Shown one piece after another: positions 8,651-19,018 of a stretch of 64,000 bases of DNA. The translations under genes were made by a program, and so were the position numbers. The stretch lies in NCBI RefSeq assembly GCF_014196205.1, contig NZ_JACIDE010000003.1, positions 101,376 to 165,375 of the forward strand, written 5' to 3'. The notes below the pieces were generated by a model. The model ran no database searches and had not been told where the DNA came from. It worked only from the letters and a program-made list of their open reading frames with translations. This DNA comes from Anoxybacteroides voinovskiense. GTDB taxonomy: Bacteria; Bacillota; Bacilli; Bacillales; Anoxybacillaceae. Each line of letters begins with the position of its first letter. Positions within the stretch are counted from its first letter, which is position 1.

Positions 8651-10317
8651 ATATTGTCGAACAAATGAAAGAAAAGCTGAAAGAAGAAATTAAGCAAGCC
8701 GTCCTGAAAGCAGGGCTTGTGGATGAGGCAAACATGCCTGCGGTCATTTTAGAAGTGCCGCGCGAAAAAGCGCACGGCGATTATTCTACCAATATGGCGA
8801 TGCAGCTTGCCCGCGTTGCGAAAAAAGCGCCGCGCATCATCGCAGAAGAAATCGTTCGCCATTTTAACCAAGGCGCCGTTTCCGTCGAAAAAATCGACAT
8901 TGCGGGACCTGGCTTTATTAACTTTTACATGGACAACCGTTACTTAACGAACTTAATTCCGACGATTTTAACGGCAGGAGCGTCGTATGGCGAAACGAAT
9001 GTTGGCAACGGACAAAAAGTGCAAGTTGAGTTCGTGTCCGCTAATCCAACGGGGAGCTTGCATTTAGGCCATGCGCGCGGGGCAGCGGTCGGCGATTCGT
9101 TATGCAACATTTTAGCGAAAGCCGGATTTGACGTGACGCGCGAATATTATATTAACGATGCCGGCAACCAAATTGCCAACTTGGCAAAATCGGTCGAAGC
9201 TCGCTATTTCCAAGCGCTCGGGTTGGAAAAAGAAATGCCAGAAGACGGGTATTATGGCGAAGATATTATTGAGCTAGGGAAAAAGCTAGCAACAGAACAC
9301 GGCGATAAATTTGTCGGAATGGATGAAAAAGAGAGATTAGAACAATTCCGCGAATACGGCTTAACGTACGAAATGGAAAAAATTAAAAAAGATTTAGCTG
9401 ATTTCCGCGTCCGCTTTGACGTTTGGTATTCGGAAACGTCGCTTTACCATAACGGGAAAATCGAAAAAGCGCTACAAGCATTGCGCGAACAAGGACACAT
9501 TTACGAACAAGACGGGGCGACATGGTTCCGCTCGACGACGTTTGGCGACGATAAAGATCGCGTATTGATTAAACAAGACGGCACGTATACGTATTTATTG
9601 CCGGATATTGCGTACCATCAGGACAAGCTTGAGCGCGGGTTTACAAAAATCATTAACATTTGGGGCGCGGATCATCATGGCTACATTCCGCGCATGAAAG
9701 CAGCGATTGCCGCGCTTGGCTATGATCCGGACATGTTAGAGGTAGAAATTATTCAGCTCGTTAGCTTGTATCAAAACGGCGAAAAAGTGAAAATGAGCAA
9801 GCGAACCGGCAAAGCGGTCACAATGCGCGATTTGATGGAGGAAGTCGGATTAGACGCCACACGCTATTTCTTTGCGATGCGTTCAAGCGATACGCATTTA
9901 GATTTTGATATGGATTTAGCGGTTTCGCAATCGAACGAAAACCCAGTATATTATGCGCAATACGCGCATGCACGCGTATGCAGCATTCTTCGCCAAGGCG
10001 AAGAGCAAAACTTGTCGTATGACGGTGAGTTGGCGCTTGACTATATCCAGTCGGAAAAAGAAATAGAGCTATTGAAAACGCTAGGTGAGTTTCCAACAGC
10101 AGTAGCCGAAGCAGCGCTTAAGCGCACTCCGCATCGTGTGACAAACTATATTTTTGAGCTTGCGTCGGCGTTGCATAGCTTTTACAATGCAGAGAAAGTC
10201 ATCGACCAAGAAAACGTCGACAAAACGAAAGCGCGTCTAGCGTTAGTGAAAGCCGTGCAAATTACGCTGCAAAATGCTCTACAGTTAATCGGCGTCTCCG
10301 CACCGGAAAAAATGTGA
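8647..10317 (+). CDS. argS: Arginyl-tRNA synthetase
   Basis: A 556-residue class I synthetase charging tRNA-Arg. The N-terminal Add-1 domain covers about residues 1-110. The HIGH signature is HLGHARG (in [19 protein letters not shown]), and the KMSKS-type signature is [10 protein letters not shown]. The C-terminal DALR anticodon-binding domain follows about residue 435. The length is normal. It starts at ATG overlapping the ywiB stop, with AGGGAGGA upstream. Confidence 0.97.
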   Translation: MNIVEQMKEKLKEEIKQAVLKAGLVDEANMPAVILEVPREKAHGDYSTNMAMQLARVAKKAPRIIAEEIVRHFNQGAVSVEKIDIAGPGFINFYMDNRYLTNLIPTILTAGASYGETNVGNGQKVQVEFVSANPTGSLHLGHARGAAVGDSLCNILAKAGFDVTREYYINDAGNQIANLAKSVEARYFQALGLEKEMPEDGYYGEDIIELGKKLATEHGDKFVGMDEKERLEQFREYGLTYEMEKIKKDLADFRVRFDVWYSETSLYHNGKIEKALQALREQGHIYEQDGATWFRSTTFGDDKDRVLIKQDGTYTYLLPDIAYHQDKLERGFTKIINIWGADHHGYIPRMKAAIAALGYDPDMLEVEIIQLVSLYQNGEKVKMSKRTGKAVTMRDLMEEVGLDATRYFFAMRSSDTHLDFDMDLAVSQSNENPVYYAQYAHARVCSILRQGEEQNLSYDGELALDYIQSEKEIELLKTLGEFPTAVAEAALKRTPHRVTNYIFELASALHSFYNAEKVIDQENVDKTKARLALVKAVQITLQNALQLIGVSAPEKM

Positions 10318-10350
10318 CGTTGTTTTTGAAATATAATAATAAATAAGAAA

Positions 10351-10390
10351 AGTGGGTATATTTGTGGTAGACAAATATATCCACTTTTTT
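10351..10390 (+). terminator. Terminator of ywiB-argS
   Basis: Arms AGTGG.TATATTTGT / ACAAATATA.CCACT followed by seven T. Confidence 0.88.
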
Positions 10391-10498
10391 TGCCTCCACA
10401 TTTGGAAAATAGTATGATAAGATGGGTAATGGCTGTCGATAGAAGTAGATATTTGTCGAAAAAATGCGACAGTGGAAAAATGGAGGAGATGTTTTACG

Positions 10499-10666
10499 AT
10501 GAAAGAAATTATTTTATCACTATTGACCGGTATGGTCGTTGGCTTTTTATTTACGTTATTCCGCTTGCCGATTCCGGCACCGCCGGCACTTGCAGGCATT
10601 TCCGGTATCGTCGGCGTCTATTTAGGCATGAAAGCGTTTGAATGGATTAGCACGTTATGGAAATAA
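10499..10666 (+). CDS. XapX domain small membrane protein
   Basis: A 55-residue protein with two hydrophobic segments around the conserved FRLPIPAPPALAGISGIVG, the hallmark of XapX (DUF1427) proteins. ATG at 10499 has GGAGGA 11 nt upstream. The function is unknown; family members often sit next to transport genes, but here the gene is monocistronic between two terminators. Confidence 0.82.
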   Translation: MKEIILSLLTGMVVGFLFTLFRLPIPAPPALAGISGIVGVYLGMKAFEWISTLWK

Positions 10667-10692
10667 AATGTTGGGGGCGACCCCAACATTTT
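10665..10692. terminator. Bidirectional terminator between the XapX gene and cls
   Basis: Perfect stem AAAATGTTGGGG / CCCCAACATTTT with the tetraloop GCGA. It ends the plus-strand gene and the convergent cls gene. Confidence 0.88.
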
Positions 10693-10693
10693 A

Positions 10694-11875
10694 CTATAAC
10701 CATTGGGAAAAAAGGGTGGAAATGGACTCCTTCCCCCGCTCCCATATCGACCGCTTTTTCCACCAGTCAAGCGTCAGTGGCTCCGAACGTGATAATTCAT
10801 GGCGGATGACGCGTTTCATTTGCTCAGTGAATGTTCGGTCGTAAATGAAACAATTCATTTCCCCATTGAGAAAAAAGCTTCGTTTATCAAAATTTGCCGT
10901 CCCAATATCGCATATGTCGTCATCAACAATAATCGTTTTCGCATGATAAAACCCTTGGTAAAACCGATAAATGCGCGCTCCTTTTTTCAATAATCGATAA
11001 AAGTACGGAAACGCTGCTTCTTTTACAAATAGATGATCGGCTTTTAGCGGCACAACAATGGTCACCGCTACGCCTCGTTTCCGTGCATCGATTAGTGCTC
11101 CCATCACTTTTTTACTTGGAATAAAATACGGCGAACCGATAATAATTTCCCGCTGCGCTTGCTGGATGAGGCGAGCAAAATCTTCTTCTAGCCCATCCCC
11201 GTTTGTCGCGATGAACCGATGAACAATTGTTCCACGCGGCAATTCTGGGAAATACCGCGTTTCCTGTTGCAACATTTCTGTCGTTGCAGCTTTCCAATCC
11301 TTCAAAAATTGCGCTTGTAAATCTATTACTCCTTCCCCGCATATTTTCAAATGATAGTCGCGCCAATCGCCAAAATCAGCATCTTGCCCTACGTATTCTT
11401 TCCCGATATTAAACCCGCCGATATAGCCGATCGTTCCATCAATAACCGTGATTTTCCGATGATTGCGGCGATTGAGCTGATAAAAAAAGTAAGGGAATGA
11501 CGGCTTTTGACTAAAAGCAAAGCGCACTCCGCTTTTCTTTAAGGAGCGAATCGTTTTCCGAGGTAGCCTAAAACTGCCGATCCAATCGACAAGTAACCGC
11601 ACCTCGACCCCTTCTTTTGCCTTTTGTTGTAAAAGAGAAAAAAATTGTTGACTAATGTCGTCCGTTTTGACAATATAGAACAAAACGTGAATATGGTGCG
11701 TTGCCTTTTGTATTTCTAGGAAATAATCGGCGAATAAATGATGCCCATTAGTAAACAACGTTATGTCGCTTTTCCGCAGCGGATATTCTTTTTTTGGAGC
11801 ATGTCGCTTTCGTCGGCGACCGAGCCACTCATCAAGAGCGATAAGCAGCAAAATGGCAACTACCCATACCACCAT
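10694..11875 (-). CDS. ywiE: Phospholipase D-family cardiolipin synthase
   Basis: A 393-residue membrane-anchored enzyme with a single N-terminal hydrophobic segment (residues 2-14). It carries two HKD motifs: HRKITVIDGTIGYIGGFNIG at about residue 140 and HAKTIIVDDDICDIGTANFD at about residue 315. Members join two phosphatidylglycerols to cardiolipin. It is shorter at the N-terminus than the two-helix Bacillus ClsA type. B. subtilis ywiE occupies the same chromosomal neighbourhood. It starts at ATG behind AGGAGGG. It is convergent with the XapX gene and divergent from fadF. Confidence 0.86.
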   Translation of the reverse strand: MVVWVVAILLLIALDEWLGRRRKRHAPKKEYPLRKSDITLFTNGHHLFADYFLEIQKATHHIHVLFYIVKTDDISQQFFSLLQQKAKEGVEVRLLVDWIGSFRLPRKTIRSLKKSGVRFAFSQKPSFPYFFYQLNRRNHRKITVIDGTIGYIGGFNIGKEYVGQDADFGDWRDYHLKICGEGVIDLQAQFLKDWKAATTEMLQQETRYFPELPRGTIVHRFIATNGDGLEEDFARLIQQAQREIIIGSPYFIPSKKVMGALIDARKRGVAVTIVVPLKADHLFVKEAAFPYFYRLLKKGARIYRFYQGFYHAKTIIVDDDICDIGTANFDKRSFFLNGEMNCFIYDRTFTEQMKRVIRHELSRSEPLTLDWWKKRSIWERGKESISTLFSQWL

Positions 11876-11963
11876 ACGTCCCTCCTATGTTGTAAGTCAT
11901 TATGTCATTAATGTACCCGTTATGAAAAAAATTAACATGCTCGCCAGCAAAAACATTGTTGAC

Positions 11964-11977
11964 TGAATGCTCATTCA
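11964..11977. promoter_or_regulatory. Predicted TetR/FadR-type operator upstream of fadF
   Basis: Perfect palindrome TGAATGCTCATTCA about 95 nt before fadF. Its half-sites match those of the B. subtilis FadR box (TGAATGA...TCATTCA), but with a shorter spacer. It shares the form TGA(A/G)YG-NN-CRTTCA with the site at 14257-14274. Confidence 0.6.
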
Positions 11978-12070
11978 TAATTAAAATAAAACCAAGGGGT
12001 ATAATTCTGAAAATTCCTTTTGTTGTTAATATTTTTTCTTTAGTGCCATAAAGGGGGAAAGGGGAGTTAC

Positions 12071-14167
12071 ATGGTGAATTCGTTACTTATTGTTAATTTT
12101 CTTGCGTTTTTATTTGTAACCGCTTACGCATTACATTTGTTTGTGTATTTAGTGAAAACGCGCATCGCCTATATTAAGCTAGGCAAAAAAGTCGAGTTTG
12201 ACCAAAAGGTCAAAGAGCGCCTCGAAAAAATTTGGGTGAATGTGTTTGGTCAGAAAAAGTTGTTAAAAGATAAAAAAAGCGGCTTGATTCACGTCATCTT
12301 TTTTTACGGGTTTATTCTCGTCCAGTTTGGCGCGATTGATTTTATTATTAAAGGGCTTATTCCAGAAGGACATTTACCGCTCGGGCCGCTTTATCCAAGC
12401 TTTACGTTTTTCCAAGAAATTGTGACATTGCTTATTTTGCTTGCGGTGTTTTGGGCGTTTTACCGCCGTTACATCGAAAAGCTTGTCCGCTTAAAGCGCG
12501 ACTTTAAAGCAGGACTTGTGTTAATTTTTATCGGCGGATTGATGCTTTCGGTATTATTCGGAAACGGCATGAGCATGATTTGGCATGGCGAAGACGCGAC
12601 ATGGAGCGAGCCAGTTGCTTCCCTTGTCGCTGGGGCATTTTCATGGGTCGGAAAAACAGGGGCGACCGTTCTCTTTTACGTTGCTTGGTGGGTGCACTTA
12701 CTCATTTTACTTACTTTCTTAGTATACGTTCCACAATCGAAGCATGCACATTTAATTGCAGGGCCGGTGAACGTCTTTTTCAGCCGGTTGTCGCGTCCGA
12801 AGCTGGAGAAAATTAATTTTGAAGACGAAACGCAAGAGTCGTTTGGCGTCGGAAGAATTGAAGACTTTAAACAAACGCAGCTCATTGATTTATATGCCTG
12901 TGTCGAGTGCGGTCGCTGTACAAGCATGTGTCCGGCGACAGGAACAGGAAAAATGTTATCGCCAATGGACTTAATTTTAAAAATGCGTGACCACTTAACA
13001 GAAAAAGGGGCAGCGGTCACGTCAAAAGCGCCTTGGGTGCCAGTATTTGCGTTTAAACATACAAAAGGGAACCAGCTTGCGTTTGCCGGATACGGAGAAC
13101 AAGCAGCTACGGTCGAAATGCCGAACTTGATTGGGGATGTCATCACAGAGGAAGAAATTTGGGCCTGTACGACATGCCGCAACTGCGAAGATCAATGCCC
13201 GGTCATGAACGAACATGTCGATAAAATTATCGACCTTCGCCGCTACCTCGTGTTAACGGAAGGAAAAATGAACCCAGATGCGCAACGGGCGATGACCAAT
13301 ATCGAACGCCAAGGCAACCCATGGGGACTCAACCGAAAAGAAAAAGAAAATTGGCGTGAATTGCGCGAAGACGTGCATATTCCAACGGTAAAAGAAATGC
13401 AAAAGGCCGGCGAAGAATTCGAATACTTATTCTGGGTCGGCTCGATGGGGTCGTTTGATAACCGCAGTCAAAAAATTGCCTTAGCTTTTGCCCGTTTGTT
13501 AAACGAAGCAGGCGTCAAATTTGCGATTTTAGGCAATAAAGAGAAAAACTCTGGCGACACGCCGCGCCGTTTAGGGAACGAATTTTTATTCCAAGAATTA
13601 GTGACGAATAACATCGCCGAATTCGAAAAAGCCGGCGTGAAAAAAATCGTCACGATCGACCCGCATGCATACAACACGTTTAAAAACGAATATCCGGATT
13701 TCGGCTTTGAAGCAGAAGTGTACCATCATACCGAATTGTTAGCGAAGCTTGTCGAAGAAGGGCGGCTAGTGCCGAAATACGAAGTAAACGAAACGATTAC
13801 TTTCCACGATTCTTGTTATCTTGGCCGCTACAACGAAGTGTACGAGCAGCCGCGCAACATTTTGCGAGCGATTCCTGGAGTGAAACTTGTTGAGATGGAA
13901 CGCAACCGCGAAAAAGGAATGTGCTGCGGTGCGGGTGGTGGCTTAATGTGGATGGAAGAAACGACAGGCACGCGCATTAACGTCGCACGCACGGAGCAGG
14001 CGTTAGCGGTCAACCCAACCGTCATCAGTTCCGGCTGTCCGTACTGCTTAACGATGTTAAGCGATGGAACGAAAGCGAAAGAAGTCGAGGAGAAAGTCGC
14101 GACGTATGACATTGCGGAACTGCTTGAAAAAGCTGTGTTTGGAGATAAAAAAGAAGTTGCTTCATAA
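12071..14167 (+). CDS. fadF: Iron-sulfur oxidoreductase FadF (electron acceptor for beta-oxidation)
   Basis: A 698-residue membrane-bound Fe-S protein. The N-terminal part (about residues 1-230) has five to six membrane helices of the nitrate-reductase gamma/haem b type. Two 4Fe-4S motifs follow: CVECGRCTSMCPATGTG and CTTCRNCEDQCPVMNEH. Two CCG-type domains are present, the second with CCGAGGG, as in heterodisulfide-reductase subunit D. It is orthologous to B. subtilis ywjF (fadF). Its proposed role is passing electrons from acyl-CoA dehydrogenase/ETF to the quinone pool. The TetR-type palindrome upstream and the acyl-CoA genes downstream fit that role. Confidence 0.9.
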   Translation: MVNSLLIVNFLAFLFVTAYALHLFVYLVKTRIAYIKLGKKVEFDQKVKERLEKIWVNVFGQKKLLKDKKSGLIHVIFFYGFILVQFGAIDFIIKGLIPEGHLPLGPLYPSFTFFQEIVTLLILLAVFWAFYRRYIEKLVRLKRDFKAGLVLIFIGGLMLSVLFGNGMSMIWHGEDATWSEPVASLVAGAFSWVGKTGATVLFYVAWWVHLLILLTFLVYVPQSKHAHLIAGPVNVFFSRLSRPKLEKINFEDETQESFGVGRIEDFKQTQLIDLYACVECGRCTSMCPATGTGKMLSPMDLILKMRDHLTEKGAAVTSKAPWVPVFAFKHTKGNQLAFAGYGEQAATVEMPNLIGDVITEEEIWACTTCRNCEDQCPVMNEHVDKIIDLRRYLVLTEGKMNPDAQRAMTNIERQGNPWGLNRKEKENWRELREDVHIPTVKEMQKAGEEFEYLFWVGSMGSFDNRSQKIALAFARLLNEAGVKFAILGNKEKNSGDTPRRLGNEFLFQELVTNNIAEFEKAGVKKIVTIDPHAYNTFKNEYPDFGFEAEVYHHTELLAKLVEEGRLVPKYEVNETITFHDSCYLGRYNEVYEQPRNILRAIPGVKLVEMERNREKGMCCGAGGGLMWMEETTGTRINVARTEQALAVNPTVISSGCPYCLTMLSDGTKAKEVEEKVATYDIAELLEKAVFGDKKEVAS

Positions 14168-14207
14168 AAAAATTGCATAAATAATTCGTATTTTTTAAAA
14201 TAGTTGG

Positions 14208-14296
14208 TATAATAGAAAGGAAGGTGTGTGAAACACCTTCCTCCTAAACGACACACACTGAGCGAACGTTCAGTCGGTGATTTGTAATCGCTTTCT
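14208..14296 (+). promoter_or_regulatory. Leader and operators of the thl-hbd-acd cluster
   Basis: Elements in order: a TATAAT-like -10 (14208-14213); a 9-bp hairpin GGAAGGTGT / ACACCTTCC (14219-14241), perhaps the fadF terminator; a near-palindrome ACTGAGCGAACGTTCAGT (14257-14274) matching the fadF operator pattern; and a cre-like TGTAATCGCTTTCT (14283-14296), close to the CcpA consensus. The arrangement suggests control by the TetR regulator of this cluster and by carbon catabolite repression. The exact promoter could not be fixed. Confidence 0.5.
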
Positions 14297-14363
14297 TTCG
14301 CTCACGCCGTTGCCGTTTTGGTAGCGCTTGGGCATCTATATATTTTTCAAGGGGGAGAGGACG

Positions 14364-15545
14364 ATGGGGAAAACGGTCATTTTAAGCGGAGTACGCACAC
14401 CATTTGGGAAATTTGGTGGAGGGTTAAGCACGTTTAGTGCTGCTCAGTTAGGAGGAATCGCAGTAAAAGAAGCGTTAGCGCGCGCAAATGTAAGCGCTGC
14501 ACAAGTAGACGAAGTCATTTTAGGTACGGTGTTACAAGGGGGGCAAGGGCAGCTTCCTTCGCGGCAAGCGGCTCGTTATGCAGGTATTCCGTGGGAAGTG
14601 CGCACCGAAACGATTAACAAAGTATGCGCTTCTGGGATGCGTAGTGTCACTTTAGCAGATCAAATTATTCGCGCAGGCGACGGCGAAGTAATCGTCGCTG
14701 GTGGGATGGAGTCGATGAGCAACGCACCATATGTGTTACCGAAAGCGCGCTGGGGATTGCGCATGGGCGATTCGACGGTGAAAGATTTAATGGTATATGA
14801 CGGATTAACGTGCAGCTTTACTGGGGTGCATATGGGCATATACGGCGGAGAAACGGCAAAAGAACTAGAAATTTCCCGTGAAGCGCAAGATGCGTGGGCA
14901 TACCGGAGCCACCAGCGGGCGATTGCGGCAATAGAGGCAGGGGTTCTTGCGGAAGAAATCGTCCCAGTCGAAATTCCGCAACGAAAAGGCGAACCGCTCG
15001 TTGTCACAGACGATGAATCGCCGCGCAAAGACACATCGCTTGAAAAATTAGCGAAGCTCTCTCCAGTATTCGACCCGACAGGAACAATTACTGCCGGAAA
15101 CGCCCCAGGCGTCAACGACGGAGCAGCCGCGCTTGTGTTAATGAGCGAAGAGCGGGCGCTGCGTGAAGGGAGAACGCCGCTTGCGACGATTGTCGCCCAT
15201 GCGTCGATCGCTGTCGAAGCGAAAGATTTCCCGAAAACGCCAGGGCTTGTCATTAACGAGCTATTACGAAAAACGGGCAAAACCGCGGCAGAGATCGACT
15301 TATTTGAAATTAATGAAGCGTTCGCCGCAGTCGCACTCGCGAGCATCCAAATCGCTGGGCTCGATCCAGAGAAAGTGAACGTCAACGGCGGAGCCGTTGC
15401 GCTAGGACACCCAATCGGCGCAAGCGGTGCACGCATCATTATCACGCTCATTCACGAATTAAAACGCCGCGGCGGCGGGCTTGGCATTGCAGCGATTTGT
15501 AGCGGTGGCGGCCAAGGCGATGCCGTCATGGTTCAAGTCGATTAA
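14364..15545 (+). CDS. Acetyl-CoA C-acetyltransferase (thiolase)
   Basis: A 393-residue thiolase that cleaves or forms acetoacetyl-/3-ketoacyl-CoA. The nucleophilic Cys is in [10 protein letters not shown] (about residue 89). The catalytic His is in [10 protein letters not shown], and the second Cys in [11 protein letters not shown] near the C-terminus. The length is normal. ATG at 14364 has GGGGGAGAGG upstream; the longer frame from 14328 lacks support. It is the first gene of a six-gene acyl-CoA catabolic cluster. Confidence 0.93.
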   Translation: MGKTVILSGVRTPFGKFGGGLSTFSAAQLGGIAVKEALARANVSAAQVDEVILGTVLQGGQGQLPSRQAARYAGIPWEVRTETINKVCASGMRSVTLADQIIRAGDGEVIVAGGMESMSNAPYVLPKARWGLRMGDSTVKDLMVYDGLTCSFTGVHMGIYGGETAKELEISREAQDAWAYRSHQRAIAAIEAGVLAEEIVPVEIPQRKGEPLVVTDDESPRKDTSLEKLAKLSPVFDPTGTITAGNAPGVNDGAAALVLMSEERALREGRTPLATIVAHASIAVEAKDFPKTPGLVINELLRKTGKTAAEIDLFEINEAFAAVALASIQIAGLDPEKVNVNGGAVALGHPIGASGARIIITLIHELKRRGGGLGIAAICSGGGQGDAVMVQVD

Positions 15546-15587
15546 CGAATACGAAAGACGAAAAATCAGTAGATGGGGGATTTGCGG

Positions 15588-16439
15588 ATGGATGTTCAAA
15601 AAGTAATGGTAGTCGGTGCCGGCCAAATGGGATCCGGCATTGCCCAAGTATGTGCGATGGCAGGGTATGATGTGTTTTTACACGATTTACAAGAAACATA
15701 TGTCGAGCGTGGACTTGCGACAATTACGAAAAACTTAACGCGCCAAGTCGAAAAAGGAAAAATGACGGAAGAAGAAAAATCGAACATTTTACAGCGCATT
15801 ACACCATCGGTCGATTTGCAAAATGCACGCGAAGTGGATTTAGTCATTGAAGCGGTTGTCGAAAACATGGAAGTAAAAACATCGTTGTTTGCGCAACTCG
15901 ATGAAATCACACCGCCGCATGCGATTTTAGCGACAAACACGTCATCGCTGCCGATTACAGAAATTGCCGCTGCGACGAAGCGGCCGGAAAAAGTCATCGG
16001 CATGCACTTTATGAATCCAGTTCCAGTGATGAAGCTTGTCGAAATTATTCGCGGGCTGGCGACAGCGCCGGAAGTGTATGAAACAATCGAAGCGATGACG
16101 CGCAAATTAAATAAAGTGCCAGTCGAAGTGAACGATTTTCCAGGCTTTATTTCGAACCGTATTTTAATGCCGATGATTAACGAAGCAATTTATGCGTTGT
16201 ACGAAGGAGTAGCGACGAAAGAAGCGATTGACGAAGTGATGAAGCTCGGCATGAATCATCCGATGGGGCCGCTGACGCTTGCGGATTTTATCGGGCTTGA
16301 TACGTGCTTATACATTATGGAAACGCTTCATGAAGGATTTGGCGACGACAAATATCGCCCATGCCCATTGTTGCGTAAATACGTGAAAGCCGGCTGGCTA
16401 GGCAGAAAAACAGGCAAAGGATTTTATACGTACGAATAA
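15588..16439 (+). CDS. 3-hydroxybutyryl-CoA dehydrogenase
   Basis: A 283-residue NAD-dependent 3-hydroxyacyl-CoA dehydrogenase. The Rossmann motif is [16 protein letters not shown] near the N-terminus; the catalytic His is in [15 protein letters not shown], with Asn in [18 protein letters not shown]. The C-terminal dimerisation domain ends in [15 protein letters not shown] at 15588 (behind GGGGGA) gives the standard N-terminus [13 protein letters not shown]. It is 42 nt behind the thiolase. Confidence 0.93.
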   Translation: MDVQKVMVVGAGQMGSGIAQVCAMAGYDVFLHDLQETYVERGLATITKNLTRQVEKGKMTEEEKSNILQRITPSVDLQNAREVDLVIEAVVENMEVKTSLFAQLDEITPPHAILATNTSSLPITEIAAATKRPEKVIGMHFMNPVPVMKLVEIIRGLATAPEVYETIEAMTRKLNKVPVEVNDFPGFISNRILMPMINEAIYALYEGVATKEAIDEVMKLGMNHPMGPLTLADFIGLDTCLYIMETLHEGFGDDKYRPCPLLRKYVKAGWLGRKTGKGFYTYE

Positions 16440-16464
16440 ACGGACAGCAAAGAAGGTGGCATAC

Positions 16465-17619
16465 ATGAATTTACGTTTCACAGAAGAGCAAGAAATGATG
16501 CGCAACATGGTGCGTGAATTTGCGGCGAGCGAAATTGCTCCATTTGTTGAGCGCATGGAAAAAGGAGAGTTTCCGCGGCCAATTTTAAAAAAAATGGCGG
16601 AACTCGGGTTAATGGGAATTACGATTCCAGAAGAATACGGCGGCGCCGGCATGGATTTTACATCATATATCATTGCCATTCATGAAATTTCAAAAGTCAG
16701 TGCAACCGTCGGCGTCATTTTATCGGTGCATACGTCCGTTGGCACCAATCCAATCCTCTATTTCGGGACAGAGGAACAAAAACGAAAATACGTGCCAAAG
16801 CTTGCGAGCGGGGAATATCTTGGCGCCTTTTGCCTCACCGAGCCAAGCGCTGGATCGGATGCGAAAAGTTTGAAAACGAAAGCTGTTCGCCAAGGCGACT
16901 ATTACATTTTAAACGGCTCAAAAGTGTTTATTACAAACGGCGGCGAAGCGGATACGTACATCGTATTTGCCCGCACGAATCCAGACGAAACGGGGAGCCG
17001 CGGCATTTCTGCCTTTATCGTCGAAAAAGATACGCCAGGGTTTATTATCGGCAAAGACGAAAAGAAAATGGGCTTGCACGGTTCACGAACAGTACAAATT
17101 TCGTTTGAAGATGCAAAAGTGCCAGCGGAAAATTTATTAGGCGAAGAAGGACAAGGATTTAAAATTGCGATGGCAAACCTTGACGTCGGCCGCATCGGCA
17201 TCGCTGCCCAGTCGCTTGGCATTGCCGAAGCCGCATTGGAATACGCGACCGCCTACGCGAAAGAGCGAATTCAATTTGGCAAACCAATCGCCGAGCAGCA
17301 AGGAATTGCATTTAAACTAGCCGATATGGCGACAGCGGTCGAAGCTGCGAAACTGTTAGTATATCGTGCTGCCTTTTTGCGGACGAAAGGACTTTCCTGC
17401 AGCAAAGAAGCATCGATGGCGAAATTGTTCGCATCAAGAGCAGCGATGGAAAATGCGATTGAAGCGGTGCAAATTTTCGGTGGCAACGGCTATACCGAAG
17501 ACTATCCGGTGGAGCGCTTATTCCGCGATGCGAAAATTTGCGAAATTTACGAAGGAACGAGCGAAATTCAGCGCTTAGTCATTAGCAAGCAACTATCAGG
17601 CGTGTTGATTAACCATTAA
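16465..17619 (+). CDS. Acyl-CoA dehydrogenase (short-chain type)
   Basis: A 384-residue FAD-dependent dehydrogenase. It shows [16 protein letters not shown], the substrate loop [11 protein letters not shown], and the catalytic Glu in [17 protein letters not shown]. It resembles butyryl-CoA dehydrogenases such as MmgC. ATG at 16465 has AAGGTGG upstream; an in-frame GTG at 16456 overlaps that site and is less likely. It shares overall layout with the second acyl-CoA dehydrogenase at 17876, suggesting paralogues with different chain length or branching preference. Confidence 0.93.
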   Translation: MNLRFTEEQEMMRNMVREFAASEIAPFVERMEKGEFPRPILKKMAELGLMGITIPEEYGGAGMDFTSYIIAIHEISKVSATVGVILSVHTSVGTNPILYFGTEEQKRKYVPKLASGEYLGAFCLTEPSAGSDAKSLKTKAVRQGDYYILNGSKVFITNGGEADTYIVFARTNPDETGSRGISAFIVEKDTPGFIIGKDEKKMGLHGSRTVQISFEDAKVPAENLLGEEGQGFKIAMANLDVGRIGIAAQSLGIAEAALEYATAYAKERIQFGKPIAEQQGIAFKLADMATAVEAAKLLVYRAAFLRTKGLSCSKEASMAKLFASRAAMENAIEAVQIFGGNGYTEDYPVERLFRDAKICEIYEGTSEIQRLVISKQLSGVLINH

Positions 17620-17645
17620 AAACCAGTTGAAATTGCTGTATTCCT

Positions 17646-17786
17646 AGCTTTTCTGCCGTAGTCGACAAGCGGTTCGCTTGCCGACTGGGCATGCTGTACG
17701 CATGCTCTCCTCGAACAATGAACGCTTTGCGGGCAAATGACATTTGCCCGCCGGCGTTCTTGTTCGAGGGAAGAGGCAGAAAAGCT
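17646..17786. repeat. Branched inverted-repeat element inside the acyl-CoA cluster
   Basis: A 141-bp segment. The outer arms AGCTTTTCTGCC / GGCAGAAAAGCT (12 bp, perfect) enclose three further hairpins. These are AGTCGaCAAGC / GCTTGcCGACT (17660-17686), GCATGC / GCATGC (17689-17705), and a long arm CTCGAACAA.GAACGC...GCGGGCAAAT / ATTTGCCCGC...GCGTTC.TTGTTCGAG (17710-17768). No T run follows, so it is not an ordinary terminator. It could be a miniature mobile repeat or a structured RNA that uncouples the two acyl-CoA dehydrogenase genes. Confidence 0.75.
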
Positions 17787-17875
17787 TGTGTTCAGTCAAA
17801 TGATTCTGTGTTTTTAGTAAAATATTGGGTAATCAACACTCGTGAGCAACTATAAAAGAAACGGGGGAGAGGACG

Positions 17876-19018
17876 ATGAATTTTCAATTAACCGAAGAGC
17901 ATGAAATGATACGAAAAATGGTGCGCGAATTTGCGAAAAATGAAGTAGCACCGACAGCGGCAGAGCGCGACGAAGAGGAGCGGTTTGATCGTGAAATTTT
18001 CGATAAAATGGCGGAACTAGGGTTAACAGGCATTCCGTGGCCGGAAGAATACGGCGGCATTGGTAGCGATTATTTAGCGTATGTCATCGCCGTAGAAGAA
18101 CTATCGAAAGTATGCGCATCGACAGGGGTAACGTTGTCGGCGCACATTTCCCTTGCGAGCTGGCCGATTTATAAATTTGGCACAGAGGAACAAAAACAAA
18201 CGTATTTACGGGCGCTAGCGACAGGAGAAAAGCTTGGCGCATACGGTCTTTCGGAACCGGGCGCAGGGTCAGACGTTTCCTCGATGAAAACGAGAGCGGT
18301 ATTAGACGGCGACCATTACGTCATTAACGGCTCGAAAGTATGGATTACAAACGGTGGCGAAGCGGACATTTACGTTGTCTTTGCTGTGACAGACCCGGAA
18401 AAAAAACATAGAGGCATTAGCGCCTTCATTATCGAAAAAGGCACACCAGGCTTTTCGATCGGCAAAAAAGAGAAAAAACTAGGCATTCGTTCGTCACCGA
18501 CAACGGAGCTCATTTTCGAAGATTGCCGTGTTCCGAAAGAAAACTTGCTTGGGCAAGAAGGGGAAGGATTTAAAATTGCGATGATGACATTAGACGGCGG
18601 TCGCAACGGCATCGCGGCGCAAGCGGTCGGCATCGCCCAAGGCGCGCTCGATGCAGCCGTCGAATACGCGAAAGGGCGCGTGCAATTTGGCAAACCAATC
18701 GCGGAACAACAAGGGGTAGGATTTAAATTAGCGGACATGGCAACGGCAGTCGAAGCGGCGCGGCTATTGACATACCAAGCAGCATGGCTCGAATCAAACA
18801 ACCTTCCATACGGAAAAGCGTCGGCGATGGCGAAGCTGTTTGCAGGAGACACGGCAATGAAAGTCACGGTCGATGCGGTACAAATTTTTGGCGGATATGG
18901 CTATACGAAAGATTATCCAGTAGAGCGGTTTATGCGCGACGCAAAAATTACGCAAATTTATGAAGGAACGCAAGAAATTCAGCGGCTCGTCATTTCACGG
19001 ATGTTAACAAAAGAATAA
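17876..19018 (+). CDS. acdA: Acyl-CoA dehydrogenase AcdA
   Basis: A 380-residue FAD enzyme of the same family as the preceding one. It shows [30 protein letters not shown], and the catalytic Glu in [17 protein letters not shown]. Position next to fadF and length fit B. subtilis AcdA (ywjF-acdA-rpoE). The start is ATG behind GGGGGAGAGG. The TAA stop shares its last A with the ATG of the downstream TetR gene, implying coupled translation. Confidence 0.93.
   Translation: MNFQLTEEHEMIRKMVREFAKNEVAPTAAERDEEERFDREIFDKMAELGLTGIPWPEEYGGIGSDYLAYVIAVEELSKVCASTGVTLSAHISLASWPIYKFGTEEQKQTYLRALATGEKLGAYGLSEPGAGSDVSSMKTRAVLDGDHYVINGSKVWITNGGEADIYVVFAVTDPEKKHRGISAFIIEKGTPGFSIGKKEKKLGIRSSPTTELIFEDCRVPKENLLGQEGEGFKIAMMTLDGGRNGIAAQAVGIAQGALDAAVEYAKGRVQFGKPIAEQQGVGFKLADMATAVEAARLLTYQAAWLESNNLPYGKASAMAKLFAGDTAMKVTVDAVQIFGGYGYTKDYPVERFMRDAKITQIYEGTQEIQRLVISRMLTKE

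Noticed and set aside
14660..15451. Long minus-strand frame (263 codons) opposite the thiolase gene
   Set aside because: It lies fully inside a well-supported gene, has no ribosome-binding site, and its composition (Ser/Ala/Thr rich) is that of an antisense shadow.
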